A stretch of DNA of 33,525 bases from Nocardia thailandica NBRC 100428 (GCF_000308795.1 NZ_BAGK01000173.1:1-33525), one strand, 5' to 3'; positions 1-9,380 are shown, counted from the first letter of the stretch. Notes: a model not told the origin generated them from the letters alone. A program made the numbers and translations.

Positions 1-1
1 A

Positions 2-283
2 CTACCGCTCCTCGAATCCGGTCAGTCCGCCGCGCGCGGGCTCCCAGCTTTCCACAACCAGGTCGACCCGGCCAGGCGCATCGCCGGATCGCAGCAGCGC
101 CAGCAGCCGTTCGGCGCGGTCGCGCGGCCCTTCGGCGGTGACGTGCACGCGGCCGTCGGCGGTGTTGCGCGCCGAGCCGACCAGCCCGAGTTCCAGTGCG
201 CGCGAACGGGTCCACCAGCGGAACCCGACGCCCTGCACCCACCCGTGCACCCAGGCGACGAGCCGGACCGGGGCGGTGTCCAT
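2..283 (-). CDS. acyP: acylphosphatase
   Basis: Predicted small cytosolic acylphosphatase of 93 residues, the usual family length, which hydrolyses carboxyl-phosphate mixed anhydrides such as acyl phosphates. The family signature is clear: [14 protein letters not shown] near residues 15-28 contains the phosphate-binding loop and catalytic arginine, and [11 protein letters not shown] near 34-44 holds the catalytic asparagine. The ATG at 283 shares its A with the TGA of the upstream osmC gene (TGATG), so the two are probably translationally coupled. The order mutM, osmC-like, acyP, smc is known in mycobacteria, so smc may follow just left of the window (inference). The TAG stop is at 2-4, so the gene is complete. 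Confidence 0.93.
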   Translation of the reverse strand: MDTAPVRLVAWVHGWVQGVGFRWWTRSRALELGLVGSARNTADGRVHVTAEGPRDRAERLLALLRSGDAPGRVDLVVESWEPARGGLTGFEER

Positions 284-729
284 CAGGCCTCGACGGAGAA
301 GTTCAGCGTGACCTTGCTGCCCGCCTTCAGGGTGCGCCCGACGGTGCACACCCGGTCGACGGCCCGCTGCACGGTGACCAGCAGGCGTTCGCGGGCGGCC
401 TCGTCCAGCTCCGAGAGGTCGATCTCGAGGACCTCGTCGAGCTGGGGGTACACCTCGTTCTCGCGGTCGGCGTCGCCGGAGACGCGGATGGTGGCGTCGA
501 AGTTGTCGCCGAGGCGGCGCGAGAGGGGTAGGTCCGAGCTCAGGCCGGTGCAGGCGGCGAGCGCGATCTTGAGCAGCTCGCCCGGGGTGAACACGCCGGG
601 GACGTCGGCCGAGCCGATGAGCACCTCGGCGCCCCGGGTGCTGCGCCCGGTGTAGCGGCGCGTTCCGGTGCGTTCCACCCACAGTTCGGTGGTGCCGGGG
701 GTGGTCACGGGTGCGTTCTGCTCAGCCAT
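283..729 (-). CDS. OsmC/Ohr family peroxiredoxin-like protein
   Basis: A 148-residue OsmC-superfamily protein. Members are cytosolic dimers that use two cysteines to reduce organic hydroperoxides. Both expected cysteines are visible, one in [10 protein letters not shown] near residue 60 and one in DRVCTVGRT near residue 128, together with the usual [15 protein letters not shown] helix region. The start is ATG at 729. The stop overlaps the acyP start by one base. Whether it is an OsmC or Ohr subtype cannot be decided by eye. In mycobacteria this gene directly follows mutM; here more than 15 kb of other genes lie between them. Confidence 0.9.
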   Translation of the reverse strand: MAEQNAPVTTPGTTELWVERTGTRRYTGRSTRGAEVLIGSADVPGVFTPGELLKIALAACTGLSSDLPLSRRLGDNFDATIRVSGDADRENEVYPQLDEVLEIDLSELDEAARERLLVTVQRAVDRVCTVGRTLKAGSKVTLNFSVEA

Positions 730-779
730 GAGTGCGATCCTGCCATGTGGGTGTTCTCCGGGGTGACGACCGGTCGAAC

Positions 780-794
780 GCCGGGCGGCCCGGC
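780..794. terminator. candidate terminator hairpin after kdpE
   Basis: GCCGGG-cgg-CCCGGC forms a 6-bp stem with a 3-nt loop just beyond the kdpE stop codon (814) in the direction of transcription. There is no T tract, which is common for actinobacterial terminators. It also lies upstream of osmC and could mark the boundary between the two units. Confidence 0.4.
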
Positions 795-813
795 GGCATT
801 CCTCGCCCCGGGG

Positions 814-1518
814 TCAGGGCCGGAACCGGTAGCCCATGCCCGCCTCGGTGAGCAGATGCCGCGGCCGGGCCGGATCGTCCTCGAGTTTGCGGCGCAGCTG
901 GGCCAGGTAGACGCGCAGGTAGTGGGTCTCGGAGTCGTAGGCGGGGCCCCACACCTCGCGCAGCAGTTCCTTGCGCCCGACCAGCTTGCCGCGGTGCCGC
1001 ACGAGCATCTCGAGCATCCCCCACTCGGTGGGCGTCAGGTGCACCGGCTGCCCTCGCTTGGTCACCTGTTTGGCGGCGAGGTCGACGGTGAAGGAGTCGG
1101 TGACCACGACCGGGTCGTCGACATCGCTCGCCGCGGCGCCGCGCCGCACGGCGGCGCGCAGCCGGGCCAGCAGCTCGTCCATGCCGAACGGCTTGGTGAC
1201 GTAGTCGTCGGCGCCCGCGTCCAGCGCCTCGACCTTGTCGGCGGAGTCGGTCCTCGCCGAGAGCACGATCACCGGCACCGAGGTCCAGCCGCGCAGCCCG
1301 GCCAGCACCTCGACCCCGTCGATGTCGGGCAGGCCCAGGTCGAGCACGACCACGTCGGGTCGCTTCTCCGCGGCCAGCCGCAGCGCGGCGGTGCCGGTGC
1401 CCGCGGTGATCACCTCGTAGCCGCGCACCGACAGGTTGATGCGCAGTGCCCGCACGATCTGCGGTTCGTCGTCGACCACGAGCACCGTCACGGCGCCGGG
1501 CGCTTTGTCGGTCATCAC
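814..1518 (-). CDS. kdpE: KdpE response regulator (OmpR family)
   Basis: DNA-binding response regulator of the potassium-responsive KdpDE system, about 234 residues. The receiver domain (about 10-125) shows the acidic pair in LVVDDEPQ, the phospho-acceptor Asp60 in VVVLDLGLPDIDG, and the conserved Lys in VTKPFG. The C-terminal OmpR winged helix includes LTPTEWGMLEMLVRHRGK and ends in EAGMGYRF. The start is GTG at 1518 or ATG at 1515; both overlap the kdpD stop, so translational coupling is likely. The presumed target is the divergent region at 4181-4457, where symmetric boxes are visible. A short hairpin follows the gene. Confidence 0.96.
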   Translation of the reverse strand: MMTDKAPGAVTVLVVDDEPQIVRALRINLSVRGYEVITAGTGTAALRLAAEKRPDVVVLDLGLPDIDGVEVLAGLRGWTSVPVIVLSARTDSADKVEALDAGADDYVTKPFGMDELLARLRAAVRRGAAASDVDDPVVVTDSFTVDLAAKQVTKRGQPVHLTPTEWGMLEMLVRHRGKLVGRKELLREVWGPAYDSETHYLRVYLAQLRRKLEDDPARPRHLLTEAGMGYRFRP

Positions 1519-4025
1519 CCGTCCTTCGCTGGGTCGGCCGGTGGTGTCCCGGCGGGCAGGTCGACGAGCACGGTGAGCCCGCCGCCCGGTGTCGGTTCGG
1601 CCCGGACGCTACCGCCCATGGCCTCGACGAAGCCGCGCACCACCGACAGGCCGAGGCCGACCCCGGTGGTGTTGTCCCGGTCGCCGAGGCGCTGGAACGG
1701 CTCGAAGATCGCGTCCTCCTCGCCCGCGGCGATGCCGGGACCGTGGTCGACGACCGCGATCTGCACCCGCTCACCGTCGCGTTCGGCGGTGACCCGCACC
1801 GGCGCGGTCCCGGAGTGCCGCAGCGCGTTGTCGAGCAGGTTGGCCAGGACCCGTTCCAGCAGGCCGAGATCGGCGAGGACGGAGAACTCGCCGACCTCGA
1901 CGGTGACCCGGTCGCGGGCCGCGCGCCGCAGTCCCCGCGCGCCCATGCCGACGCCGACCAGCGCGCGGTGCGCGACCTCGTCGAGGTAGACCCGCTGGGT
2001 CCGCGGCGCGACCACGCCGACGGCCAGCCGCGAGGAATCCAGCAGATTCCCGACGAGCGCGGTCAGCTGGTCGACGGACTCCTCGACGGTCTCGAGCAGC
2101 TCGGCGGTGTCGGCGGGGGAGAACTCGACATCGCCGCTGCGCAGGCTCGACACGGCGGCCTTGGCCCCGGCCAGCGGGGTGCGCAGGTCGTGGGACACCG
2201 CCGAGAGCAGCGCGCGCCGCAACCGGTCGGCCTCCAGCAGGGCGGCCGCCGCGCCCGCCTCCTCGGCCAGCCGGGCCTGATTGACCAGTCCCACCGCCTG
2301 ATTCACCACCGCGCTGAGCACCGGCCGGTCCGCGGCGGCGGGTCGGGGCCCGGCCAGCAGCAGGGCGCTGTCGGCGTCGCCCGCGCCGATGACCGTGTCG
2401 GCGTCGTCGTCGGCGGTGGGCGGTGTCGCGCCGACCGCGGCGACGATCGTGGGGCCGCAGCGCAGGCTCACCGCCCGCTGGCCGTAGGTCTCGCGGACCT
2501 GTTCGAGCAGCCGGGGCAGGTCCGCGCCGTGCAGGACCGCGCCGGCGAACAGGGTGAGCAGTTCGGCCTCGCGGGACGCCTTGCGCGCCTGCCGGGTTCG
2601 TTCGGCCGCGACGTCGACGAGGCCGGCGACCGCGACGGCGACGATCAGCATCACCACCACGGTCACGAAGTTGTCGGGTTCGGCGATGGTCAGGCTGTAG
2701 CGCGGCGCGGTGTAGAACCAGTTGAGCAGCAGTCCCGACAGCAGCGCCGAGGCGGCGGCGGGCAGCACGCCGCCGAGCAGCGACACCGCGACAACGCCGA
2801 CGAAGAACACCGCGCTCAGTCCGCCCAGTTCGAGGAACCCGTCGAGACCGAACGAGCTGATCACGCTGACCAGCACCGGGACGACGAACGCGGCCGACCA
2901 CGCCGACACCGGCCTGCGCAGCCGCCGGGCGGGCACGCGCGCGCCACGGCCCGCCTCCTCGTGGGTCACCATGTGCACGTCGATCTTCCCGGACCGCTGC
3001 ACGACCGTCGCGCCGATGCCCTCGTCGAGGATGCGGGCCCAGCGCGAGCGCCGCGAGGTGCCGAGCACCAGCTGGGTCGCGTTGACCTCGCGGGCGAAGT
3101 CCAGCAGCGCGCCGGGCACGTCCTGCCCGGTGACGGTGTGCAGCGACGCGCCGAGGCCGGCCGCCAGATCGCGCAGCCGGGCCAGCCGTTCGGTGGAGAC
3201 CCCGGCCAGGCCGTCCCCGCGCACGACGTGCACGACCACCAGCTCCGCGCTCGACTTGGAGGCGATCCGGCCGGCGCGCCGCACCACGGTCTCGGATTCG
3301 GGCCCGCCGGTGACCGCGACGACGACGCGCTCCCTGGCCTCCCACACGTCGGTGATCCGGTGCTCGGCGCGGTATCTCGCCAGCGCGGCGTCGACCTGGT
3401 CGGCCAGCCACAGCAGCGCCAGCTCGCGCAGCGCGGTGAGGTTGCCGGGCCGGAAGTAGTTGCGCAGCGCGGCGTCGACCTTGTCGGCGGCGTAGACGTT
3501 GCCGTGGGAGAGCCTGCGCCGCAACGCCTCCGGGGTGAGATCGACCAGCTCGACCTGGTCGGCGCCGCGGACGACGGCGTCGGGCACGGTCTCGCGCTGG
3601 GGGACGCCGGTGATCTGCTCGACCACGTCGTTGAGGCTCTCCAGGTGCTGGACGTTGACCGTGGAGATGACGTCGATGCCCGCGTCGAGGATCTCCTCGA
3701 CGTCGCGCCAGCGCTTGGCGTTGCGGCTGCCCGGCACATTCGTGTGGGCCAGCTCGTCGACGAGCACGACCGCGGGCCTGCGCCGTAGCACCGCCTCGAC
3801 GTCGAGCTCGGGCAGCGTGGTGCCCCGGTAGGACACGTTCCGGCGCGGGATCACCTCGATCCCGTCGAGCAGGGCCGCGGTCTTCGCGCGCCCGTGGGTC
3901 TCCACCACCGCGGCGACGACGTCGCGGCCGCGTTCGAGCCGCCGGTGCGCCTCGCCGAGCATCGCGTAGGTCTTGCCGACGCCCGGCGCCGCGCCCAGGT
4001 AGATGCGTAGCCGACCGCGGGTCAC
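1515..4025 (-). CDS. kdpD: KdpD sensor histidine kinase
   Basis: Membrane sensor kinase that phosphorylates KdpE when potassium is limiting or osmotic stress occurs. About 836 residues from the GTG at 4025. Order: N-terminal KdpD ATP-binding domain with GAAPGVGKTYAML and the DELAHTN motif; a Usp-like domain; four membrane segments (about 390-490); a GAF-like region; HisKA with the phospho-acceptor His at about residue 612 in AVSHDLRTPL; and an HATPase domain with NLLDNALRHS, DHGPGI and GVGLGLSVV. I chose GTG 4025 because MTRGRLRIYLGAAPGVGK is the typical family beginning. Its GTGA overlaps the stop of the small membrane ORF upstream. A longer in-frame opening to 4163 exists, but it is arginine-rich and lies over that small ORF. 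Confidence 0.95.
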   Translation of the reverse strand: MTRGRLRIYLGAAPGVGKTYAMLGEAHRRLERGRDVVAAVVETHGRAKTAALLDGIEVIPRRNVSYRGTTLPELDVEAVLRRRPAVVLVDELAHTNVPGSRNAKRWRDVEEILDAGIDVISTVNVQHLESLNDVVEQITGVPQRETVPDAVVRGADQVELVDLTPEALRRRLSHGNVYAADKVDAALRNYFRPGNLTALRELALLWLADQVDAALARYRAEHRITDVWEARERVVVAVTGGPESETVVRRAGRIASKSSAELVVVHVVRGDGLAGVSTERLARLRDLAAGLGASLHTVTGQDVPGALLDFAREVNATQLVLGTSRRSRWARILDEGIGATVVQRSGKIDVHMVTHEEAGRGARVPARRLRRPVSAWSAAFVVPVLVSVISSFGLDGFLELGGLSAVFFVGVVAVSLLGGVLPAAASALLSGLLLNWFYTAPRYSLTIAEPDNFVTVVVMLIVAVAVAGLVDVAAERTRQARKASREAELLTLFAGAVLHGADLPRLLEQVRETYGQRAVSLRCGPTIVAAVGATPPTADDDADTVIGAGDADSALLLAGPRPAAADRPVLSAVVNQAVGLVNQARLAEEAGAAAALLEADRLRRALLSAVSHDLRTPLAGAKAAVSSLRSGDVEFSPADTAELLETVEESVDQLTALVGNLLDSSRLAVGVVAPRTQRVYLDEVAHRALVGVGMGARGLRRAARDRVTVEVGEFSVLADLGLLERVLANLLDNALRHSGTAPVRVTAERDGERVQIAVVDHGPGIAAGEEDAIFEPFQRLGDRDNTTGVGLGLSVVRGFVEAMGGSVRAEPTPGGGLTVLVDLPAGTPPADPAKDG

Positions 4026-4180
4026 TCGTTCATCATCGCCGGTCGTGCCGTCTCCGCGGGGACGCGCACGGGCAGCACCGCGACCGATGTCGACGCCACC
4101 GGTGCCCCGCGGCCGAGCACGCGCAAGACCAGCAGGGCGGCTACGAAGCCGAAGACCACGCACACGGTCACCGCGGACAC
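4022..4180 (-). CDS. small single-pass membrane protein upstream of kdpD
   Basis: A 52-residue ORF that starts with GTG at 4180, behind a good Shine-Dalgarno sequence (GAGAGGAGAT, ending about 6 bases before the start). It stops with a TGA that shares four bases (GTGA) with the kdpD start. The N-terminus is one hydrophobic helix, MSAVTVCVVFGFVAALLVLR, followed by a short polar, Ala/Pro/Val-rich tail ending in NE. The ribosome binding site, the overlap with kdpD and the coherent membrane helix all argue that it is translated. By position it could couple translation into kdpD or act as an accessory peptide of the sensor; that is inference. I do not recognise the family. Confidence 0.62.
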   Translation of the reverse strand: MSAVTVCVVFGFVAALLVLRVLGRGAPVASTSVAVLPVRVPAETARPAMMNE

Positions 4181-4282
4181 GGCGATCTCCTCTCGCTCAC
4201 GGCGGGCCGGACCGGGCGGCTGCGCCGGTTCCGTCGTCCCGTTGTACCGCCGCCGCGGCGGGGGCTCCGCGATCTTTACGAC

Positions 4283-4379
4283 CTCTTGACGCCCGCGCCC
4301 GCGTCCTTGACGCCGATCGCGCGCGGCGGCGCGGCGATGTCAACGCCGCGTCAAGAGACCGGCGGCCCGCGTCAAGGAC
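4283..4379. promoter_or_regulatory. symmetric TTGACGC boxes in the kdp divergent promoter region
   Basis: Between the divergent units lie four copies of one box. Two face right: CTCTTGACGC at 4283-4292 and GTCCTTGACGC at 4303-4313. Two face left: GCGTCAAGAG at 4348-4357 and GCGTCAAGGAC at 4369-4379. The left boxes are exact reverse complements of the right ones. The TTGACGC cores within each pair are 21 bp apart, two helical turns. This is the layout expected for a dimeric response regulator serving two divergent promoters, so KdpE is the obvious candidate (inference). A possible -10 for the rightward unit is TATGAC at 4418-4423. Confidence 0.6.
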
Positions 4380-4457
4380 CCGTAAGGGACCGGTCCGGCG
4401 CGCCGGATCGGCGCTTGTATGACAGCGCGCCCGAAAGCCGGGCGATGAGAGGAAGTC

Positions 4458-4541
4458 ATGTCTGTGGTGGTGTTCACGGTGCTCACCGTGGCCGCGTTCG
4501 CGCTGCTCGGCCTGATCCGGCGCGGGGTGGAGAAGCTGTGA
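4458..4541 (+). CDS. 27-residue membrane peptide preceding kdpF
   Basis: The [23 protein letters not shown] followed by RRGVEKL is one hydrophobic helix with a basic end. ATG 4458 sits behind AGAGGAAG. The TGA stop overlaps the GTG of kdpF (GTGA), so this appears to be the first gene of the kdpFABC transcript. From memory, comparable short peptides sit before kdpF in other actinobacteria, but I cannot confirm this. The role is unknown; an accessory peptide of the Kdp pump or a translational coupler is possible. Confidence 0.65.
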   Translation: MSVVVFTVLTVAAFALLGLIRRGVEKL

Positions 4542-4624
4542 TCGCGAACCTGATCGGCCTGGCGCTGGCCGCAGGCGTCGCGGTGTTCCTCGTCGCGGCC
4601 CTGCTGTTCCCCGAGAGGTTCTAG
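4538..4624 (+). CDS. kdpF: KdpF, small subunit of the K+-transporting ATPase
   Basis: A 28-residue single-helix peptide starting at GTG 4538: [20 protein letters not shown], ending ALLFPERF. The C-terminal LLFPERF/LLYPERF motif is typical of KdpF, which in known systems binds in the membrane and stabilises the KdpABC complex. The start overlaps the preceding peptide gene, and the stop lies 12 bases before the kdpA start. The ORF is too short for ordinary ORF calling, but its position and motif make the assignment firm. Confidence 0.9.
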   Translation: MIANLIGLALAAGVAVFLVAALLFPERF

Positions 4625-4638
4625 GTGAGGTTCTAGGT
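4615..4638 (+). repeat. 12-bp tandem duplication at the kdpF/kdpA junction
   Basis: GAGGTTCTAGGT occurs twice in direct tandem (4615-4626 and 4627-4638). The duplication carries the kdpF stop codon and the kdpA ribosome binding region. It leaves a spare GTG at 4625 that opens a three-codon ORF ending at the second TAG. Confidence 0.85.
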
Positions 4639-6307
4639 GAGTACGACGACAGCCGGGATCGCCTTCGTGGCGTCCCTGGTCGCGGCGCTGGCACTGGTCC
4701 ACGTGCCGCTGGGCGACTACATGTACCGCGTGGTCGGCGGCCGCGCGCACAGCCGGGTCGAGCGGGCCGTCTACCGGGTCATCGGCGCCGACCCCGGGAT
4801 CGAGCAGACCTGGCCGGTCTACGCCCGCAGCGTCCTCGCGTTCTCGGCGGTGAGCGTGCTGCTGCTGTTCTTCTTCCAGCTGGCGCAGGGTCACCTCCCG
4901 CTGCACCCGACCGATCCGGGCACCGAGATGACCCCCGCCCTGGCCTGGAACACGGCGGTCAGCTTCGTCACCAACACCAACTGGCAGAACTACGCCGGCG
5001 AATCCACCCAGGGCCACCTGGTGCAGATGGCCGGGCTGGCGGTGCAGAACTTCGTGTCCGCGGCGGTCGGGATCTCGGTGGCGGTGGCCCTGGTCCGCGG
5101 GTTCGCGCGCCGCCACACCGGGGAACTGGGCAACTTCTGGGTCGACCTGGTCCGGATCAGCCTGCGCCTGCTGCTGCCGCTGGCCTTCGTCTTCGCGATC
5201 GTGCTGGTCGCGGGCGGGGTGATCCAGAACTTCGCCGGCCACGACCAGGTCGCGACCACCCTCGGCGGCGCGCCGCAGACGCTGACCGGCGGGCCGGTGG
5301 CCTCCCAGGAGGTCATCAAGGAACTCGGGACCAACGGCGGCGGCTTCTACAACGCCAACTCCGCGCACCCGTTCGAGAACCCGGCCACCTGGACCAACTG
5401 GATCGAGATCTTCCTGCTGCTGGTGATCGCCTTCTCCCTGCCGCGCACCTTCGGCCGCATGGTCGGCTCGGTGAAGCAGGGCTACGCCATCGTCTCGGTG
5501 ATGGTGGTGCTCGCGCTGATCGCCGTCACCCTGACCAACCTGTTCCAGCTCCAGCACCACGGCACCGTGCCGACCGCCGTCGGCGCCTCGCTGGAGGGCG
5601 TGGAAACCCGCTTCGGCGTGGCGGATTCGGCCACGTTTGCCACCGCGACCACGCTGACCTCGACGGGCGCGGTGAACTCCTTCCACGACTCCTACACCAG
5701 CCTCGGCGGCATGATGACCATGGTCGACATGCAGCTGGGCGAGGTCGCGCCCGGCGGGGCCGGCTCGGGCCTGTACGGCATGCTGATCCTGGCGATCATC
5801 ACCGTCTTCGTCGCCGGGCTCATGGTCGGCCGGACACCGGAGTACCTGGGCAAGAAGATCACCCCGCGCGAGATCGAACTGGCGGCGACCTACTTCCTGG
5901 TCAGCCCGCTGCTCGTGCTGGTCGGCACCGCGGTGGCCGTGGCCATGCCGGGCCAGCGGGCCGGCATGCTCAACTCCGGGCCGCACGGGCTCTCGGAGGT
6001 GCTGTACGCCTTCACCTCCGCGGCCAACAACAACGGCTCGGCCTTCGCCGGCCTGACCGGCAACACCGACTGGTACAACACCGCGCTCGGCCTGACGATG
6101 CTCTTCGGCCGCTTCGTGCCGATCATCGTCGTTCTCGCGCTGGCCGGTTCGCTGGCCGCCCAGGGCAGCACCCCCGCGTCCGCGGGCACCCTGCCCACCC
6201 ACCGGCCGCAGTTCGTCGGCCTGGTCGCCGGGGTCACGGTGATCCTGGTCGCGCTCACCTTCCTGCCCGCGCTCGCGCTCGGGCCGCTCGCCGAGGGAAT
6301 CCACTGA
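4637..6307 (+). CDS. kdpA: KdpA potassium-translocating subunit
   Basis: A 556-residue channel-like subunit of the high-affinity KdpFABC potassium pump, of normal family length. The four pore-loop signatures are present: [11 protein letters not shown] (about 115), [18 protein letters not shown] (about 235), [16 protein letters not shown] (about 355) and [15 protein letters not shown] (about 462). Multiple hydrophobic segments run throughout. The start is GTG 4637, behind the duplicated AGGT motif. The TGA stop overlaps the kdpB ATG (TGATG), showing tight operon packing. No defects are visible. Confidence 0.97.
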   Translation: MSTTTAGIAFVASLVAALALVHVPLGDYMYRVVGGRAHSRVERAVYRVIGADPGIEQTWPVYARSVLAFSAVSVLLLFFFQLAQGHLPLHPTDPGTEMTPALAWNTAVSFVTNTNWQNYAGESTQGHLVQMAGLAVQNFVSAAVGISVAVALVRGFARRHTGELGNFWVDLVRISLRLLLPLAFVFAIVLVAGGVIQNFAGHDQVATTLGGAPQTLTGGPVASQEVIKELGTNGGGFYNANSAHPFENPATWTNWIEIFLLLVIAFSLPRTFGRMVGSVKQGYAIVSVMVVLALIAVTLTNLFQLQHHGTVPTAVGASLEGVETRFGVADSATFATATTLTSTGAVNSFHDSYTSLGGMMTMVDMQLGEVAPGGAGSGLYGMLILAIITVFVAGLMVGRTPEYLGKKITPREIELAATYFLVSPLLVLVGTAVAVAMPGQRAGMLNSGPHGLSEVLYAFTSAANNNGSAFAGLTGNTDWYNTALGLTMLFGRFVPIIVVLALAGSLAAQGSTPASAGTLPTHRPQFVGLVAGVTVILVALTFLPALALGPLAEGIH

Positions 6308-8448
6308 TGTCCGCTCCCACTCTCGAATCCCCCGCGGCGCCGCCGCGTCCGCGCGGCGGCGCCCCGCGCGGGATCCTCGACCCGGGCCTGCTGCTGTCCG
6401 CGCTGCCCGGCGCCGTGCGCAAGCTGGATCCGCGCACCCTGTGGCGCACGCCGATCCTGCTGATCGTGGAGATCGGCGCGGCCTGGTCCACCGTCCTCGC
6501 CGTCGCCGACCCGAGCTTCTTCGGCTGGGCGATCGTGGTGTGGCTGTGGCTGACCGTGCTGTTCGCCACCCTGGCCGAGGCGGTCGCCGAGGGCCGGGGC
6601 AAGGCCCAGGCCGACACCCTGCGCAAGGCCAAGACCGACACCGCCGCCCGCAGGCTGGCGGACTGGTCACCGGGGGCGCGGGTCGTCGAGGAACCCGTCG
6701 CGGCCTCGGCACTGCGGCGCGGCGACCACGTCGTCGTGGAGGCGGGTCAGGTGATCCCCGGCGACGGCGACGTGGTCGAGGGCATCGCCTCGGTCGACGA
6801 ATCCGCCGTCACCGGCGAATCCGCCCCGGTCATCCGGGAATCCGGCGGCGACCGCAGCGCCGTCACCGGCGGCACCACCGTGCTCAGCGACCGGATCGTC
6901 GTGCGGATCACCCAGGAACCGGGCGCCGGCTTCCTCGACCGGATGATCGCGCTCGTCGAAGGCGCGAGCAGGCAGAAGACACCCAACGAGATCGCGCTCG
7001 ACATCCTGCTGGCCGCCCTGACGATCATCTTCGTGTTCGCCGTGGTGACCCTGCAACCGATGGCGATCTTCGCCGTGTCGGGCGATCCCGGCATGCCGGA
7101 TTCGATCGCGCTGGACGCGCACGGGATCACCGGCATCGTGGCGGTGTCGCTGCTGGTCTGCCTGATCCCCACCACCATCGGCGCGCTGCTCTCGGCCATC
7201 GGCATCGCGGGCATGGACCGCCTGGTCCAGCGCAACGTCCTGGCGATGTCGGGTCGCGCGGTGGAGGCGGCCGGCGACGTGAACACCCTGCTGCTGGACA
7301 AGACGGGCACCATCACCCTGGGCAACCGGCAGGCCGCGGACTTCCTCGCGGCACCGGGCGTCCCGGACGACGAGCTCGCCGACGCCGCCCAGCTGTCGAG
7401 CCTGGCCGACGAGACCCCCGAGGGCCGCTCGATCGTGATCTACGCGAAGCGGGCCCACGGCAAGCGCGAACGCACGCCCGGCGAACTGACCGGCGCGACC
7501 TGGGTGGAGTTCACCGCGCAGACCCGCATGTCCGGCGTCGACCTCGCCGACGGCCACCGGTTGCGCAAGGGCGCGGCCTCGGCCGTGAGCGCATGGGTCC
7601 GCGCCGAGGGCGGTACCGTCCCGCCGGAGGTCGGCGCGATCGTCGACGGCGTCTCGGCCTCCGGCGGCACCCCGCTCGTGGTCGGCGAGCTCCGCGCGGG
7701 CACGGCCCGCGTGCTGGGCGTGGTGCACCTGAAGGACGTGGTCAAACACGGGATGCGGGACCGCTTCGAGCACATGCGGCGCATGGGCATCCGCACGGTG
7801 ATGATCACCGGCGACAACCCGCTCACCGCGAAGGCCATCGCCGACGAGGCCGGGGTCGACGACTTCCTCGCCGAGGCGACCCCCGAGGACAAACTCGCGC
7901 TGATCAAGGCCGAGCAGGAAGGCGGCAGGCTGGTCGCGATGACCGGGGACGGCACCAACGACGCCCCCGCCCTGGCCCAGGCCGACGTGGGCGTCGCCAT
8001 GAACACCGGCACCTCGGCCGCCAAAGAGGCGGGCAACATGGTGGATCTGGACTCCGATCCCACCAAGCTGATCGAGATCGTCGAGATCGGCAAGCAGCTG
8101 CTCATCACCCGGGGCGCGCTGACCACGTTCTCCATCGCCAACGACATCGCCAAGTACTTCGCCATCATCCCGGCGCTGTTCGTCTCGCTGTACCCGGGGC
8201 TGGACCGGCTCGACATCATGCGCCTGGCCAGCCCGCAGTCGGCGATCCTGTCCGCGGTGATCTTCAACGCCCTGGTCATCGTCGCGCTGATCCCGCTCGC
8301 CCTGCGCGGGGTCCGCTACCGGCCCGCCGACGCCTCGGCCCTGCTGACCCGCAACCTCGCCCTGTACGGGCTCGGCGGTGTCGTCGCGCCGTTCGTCGGC
8401 ATCAAACTCATCGACCTGATCGTCCAGCTCCTCCCCGGGATGTCCTGA
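6307..8448 (+). CDS. kdpB: KdpB P-type ATPase catalytic subunit
   Basis: A 713-residue P-type (P1A) ATPase that energises potassium uptake through KdpA. Motifs in order: actuator loop [10 protein letters not shown] near residue 175; phosphorylation site DKTGT with the acceptor Asp at about residue 331; nucleotide-binding domain around 370-470; hinge [20 protein letters not shown]; and [20 protein letters not shown] near 550. Membrane segments occupy the N-terminal, central and C-terminal parts. The N-terminal 35 residues are proline-, arginine- and glycine-rich and probably cytosolic. The start and stop overlap kdpA and kdpC by one and one base respectively. The gene appears intact. Confidence 0.97.
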   Translation: MSAPTLESPAAPPRPRGGAPRGILDPGLLLSALPGAVRKLDPRTLWRTPILLIVEIGAAWSTVLAVADPSFFGWAIVVWLWLTVLFATLAEAVAEGRGKAQADTLRKAKTDTAARRLADWSPGARVVEEPVAASALRRGDHVVVEAGQVIPGDGDVVEGIASVDESAVTGESAPVIRESGGDRSAVTGGTTVLSDRIVVRITQEPGAGFLDRMIALVEGASRQKTPNEIALDILLAALTIIFVFAVVTLQPMAIFAVSGDPGMPDSIALDAHGITGIVAVSLLVCLIPTTIGALLSAIGIAGMDRLVQRNVLAMSGRAVEAAGDVNTLLLDKTGTITLGNRQAADFLAAPGVPDDELADAAQLSSLADETPEGRSIVIYAKRAHGKRERTPGELTGATWVEFTAQTRMSGVDLADGHRLRKGAASAVSAWVRAEGGTVPPEVGAIVDGVSASGGTPLVVGELRAGTARVLGVVHLKDVVKHGMRDRFEHMRRMGIRTVMITGDNPLTAKAIADEAGVDDFLAEATPEDKLALIKAEQEGGRLVAMTGDGTNDAPALAQADVGVAMNTGTSAAKEAGNMVDLDSDPTKLIEIVEIGKQLLITRGALTTFSIANDIAKYFAIIPALFVSLYPGLDRLDIMRLASPQSAILSAVIFNALVIVALIPLALRGVRYRPADASALLTRNLALYGLGGVVAPFVGIKLIDLIVQLLPGMS

Positions 8449-9331
8449 TGCCTGCTCTCTCCCTCCGCGACGCGACCTGGCTCCGCCAGCACCTGGCCGG
8501 TCTGCGCGCCCTGCTCGTCCTCACCGTGATCACCGGCCTGGTCTACCCGCTGGCGGTGTTCGCCGTCGCCCAGCTGCCCGGCCTGCGCGAACGCGCCCAG
8601 GGCTCGCTGCGCACGGTCGACGGCACGCTGGTCGGCTCGAGCCTGATCGGGCAGTCGTTCACCGGCGCCGACGGCGCCGCGCTGCCCGGCTACTTCCAGT
8701 CCCGGCCCTCGGTGGCCGGCGACGGCTACGACCCGCTGTCCACGGCGGCGAGCAATCTCGGCCCCGAGGACGTCGTCGACACCGCGAGCAGGCCGAGCCT
8801 GCTGAGCACGGTGTGCGCGCGGAGCAAGGAGGTCGGCGACCGTGAGGGGGTCACGGCGGCCGCCCGTTCTGCACACCGGGCGGCGTCGGCGCGGTGCTGT
8901 CGGTGCTGGGGCCGCGCGACGCCGACGGCGGGGTCTCGCGCCCGGTCGCGGTGGTCAGCGTGAACGAATCCTGCCCGGCCGCACCGTTTCTCGCCGAGTA
9001 CCGGGGTGTGCGGGTGACCTGCGCCGAGCCCGGCGCCGACTACGCCGCAGGCCGGATCGTCCCGATCCGCGGCGACGCCCCCGCCGATCCCGCGGTGCCC
9101 GCCGACGCGGTGACCGCGAGCGGCAGCGGCCTCGACCCGCACATCTCGCCCGCCTACGCCGAGATCCAGGTCGCGCGGGTGGCGCGGGCACGCGGGGTCG
9201 CGCCCGAGCGGGTCCGCGCCGTGCTCGCCGCGCACACCGACGGCCGCACCCTGGGCTTCCTGGGCGAGCCGCGCGTGAACGTGCTGGAACTCAACATCGA
9301 CCTGGACGCGCGCTACCCCGTCCCCCGCTGA
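8448..9331 (+). pseudogene. kdpC: KdpC subunit, split by a single-base frameshift
   Basis: KdpC is the periplasmic single-pass partner of KdpB. The ATG at 8448 opens a frame with the expected membrane helix (ALLVLTVITGLVYPLAVFAV), GSSLIGQSF and YFQSRPSVAGDGYDPLSTAA. Family-like sequence stops near VGDREG at about 8846. It resumes one frame over with [20 protein letters not shown], then [20 protein letters not shown], and ends RVNVLELNI...RYPVPR at 9331. The second frame has a TGA at 8843-8845, so the break must fall after it, in or next to the G5 run at 8846-8850. Adding one G would restore a complete protein of about 294 residues. This is either a real mutation or a homopolymer sequencing error. 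The C-terminal half shows no other damage. Confidence 0.88.
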
Positions 9332-9344
9332 CGCGGGCGCGGCG

Positions 9345-9371
9345 CCGGCCGGGCGGCGACCGCCCGGCCGG
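9345..9371. terminator. bidirectional terminator between kdpC and the glycosidase
   Basis: A perfect 12-bp stem (CCGGCCGGGCGG pairing with CCGCCCGGCCGG) with a 3-nt loop lies in the 49-bp gap between two convergent genes. It suits termination of both transcripts. Confidence 0.8.
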
Positions 9372-9380
9372 AGCTCCGCG

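Noticed and set aside
1446..3788. 780-codon plus-strand frame opposite kdpD
   Set aside because: Shadow of kdpD with low-complexity Gly/Arg/Gln content.
4340..6712. 790-codon minus-strand frame opposite kdpA
   Set aside because: Shadow of kdpA in high-GC DNA, Arg/Gln/His-rich, overlapping an unmistakable gene along its whole length.
8843..8860. Programmed frameshifting in kdpC
   Set aside because: No slippery heptamer or downstream pseudoknot is obvious and KdpC is not known to use recoding. A homopolymer error or plain mutation is simpler.
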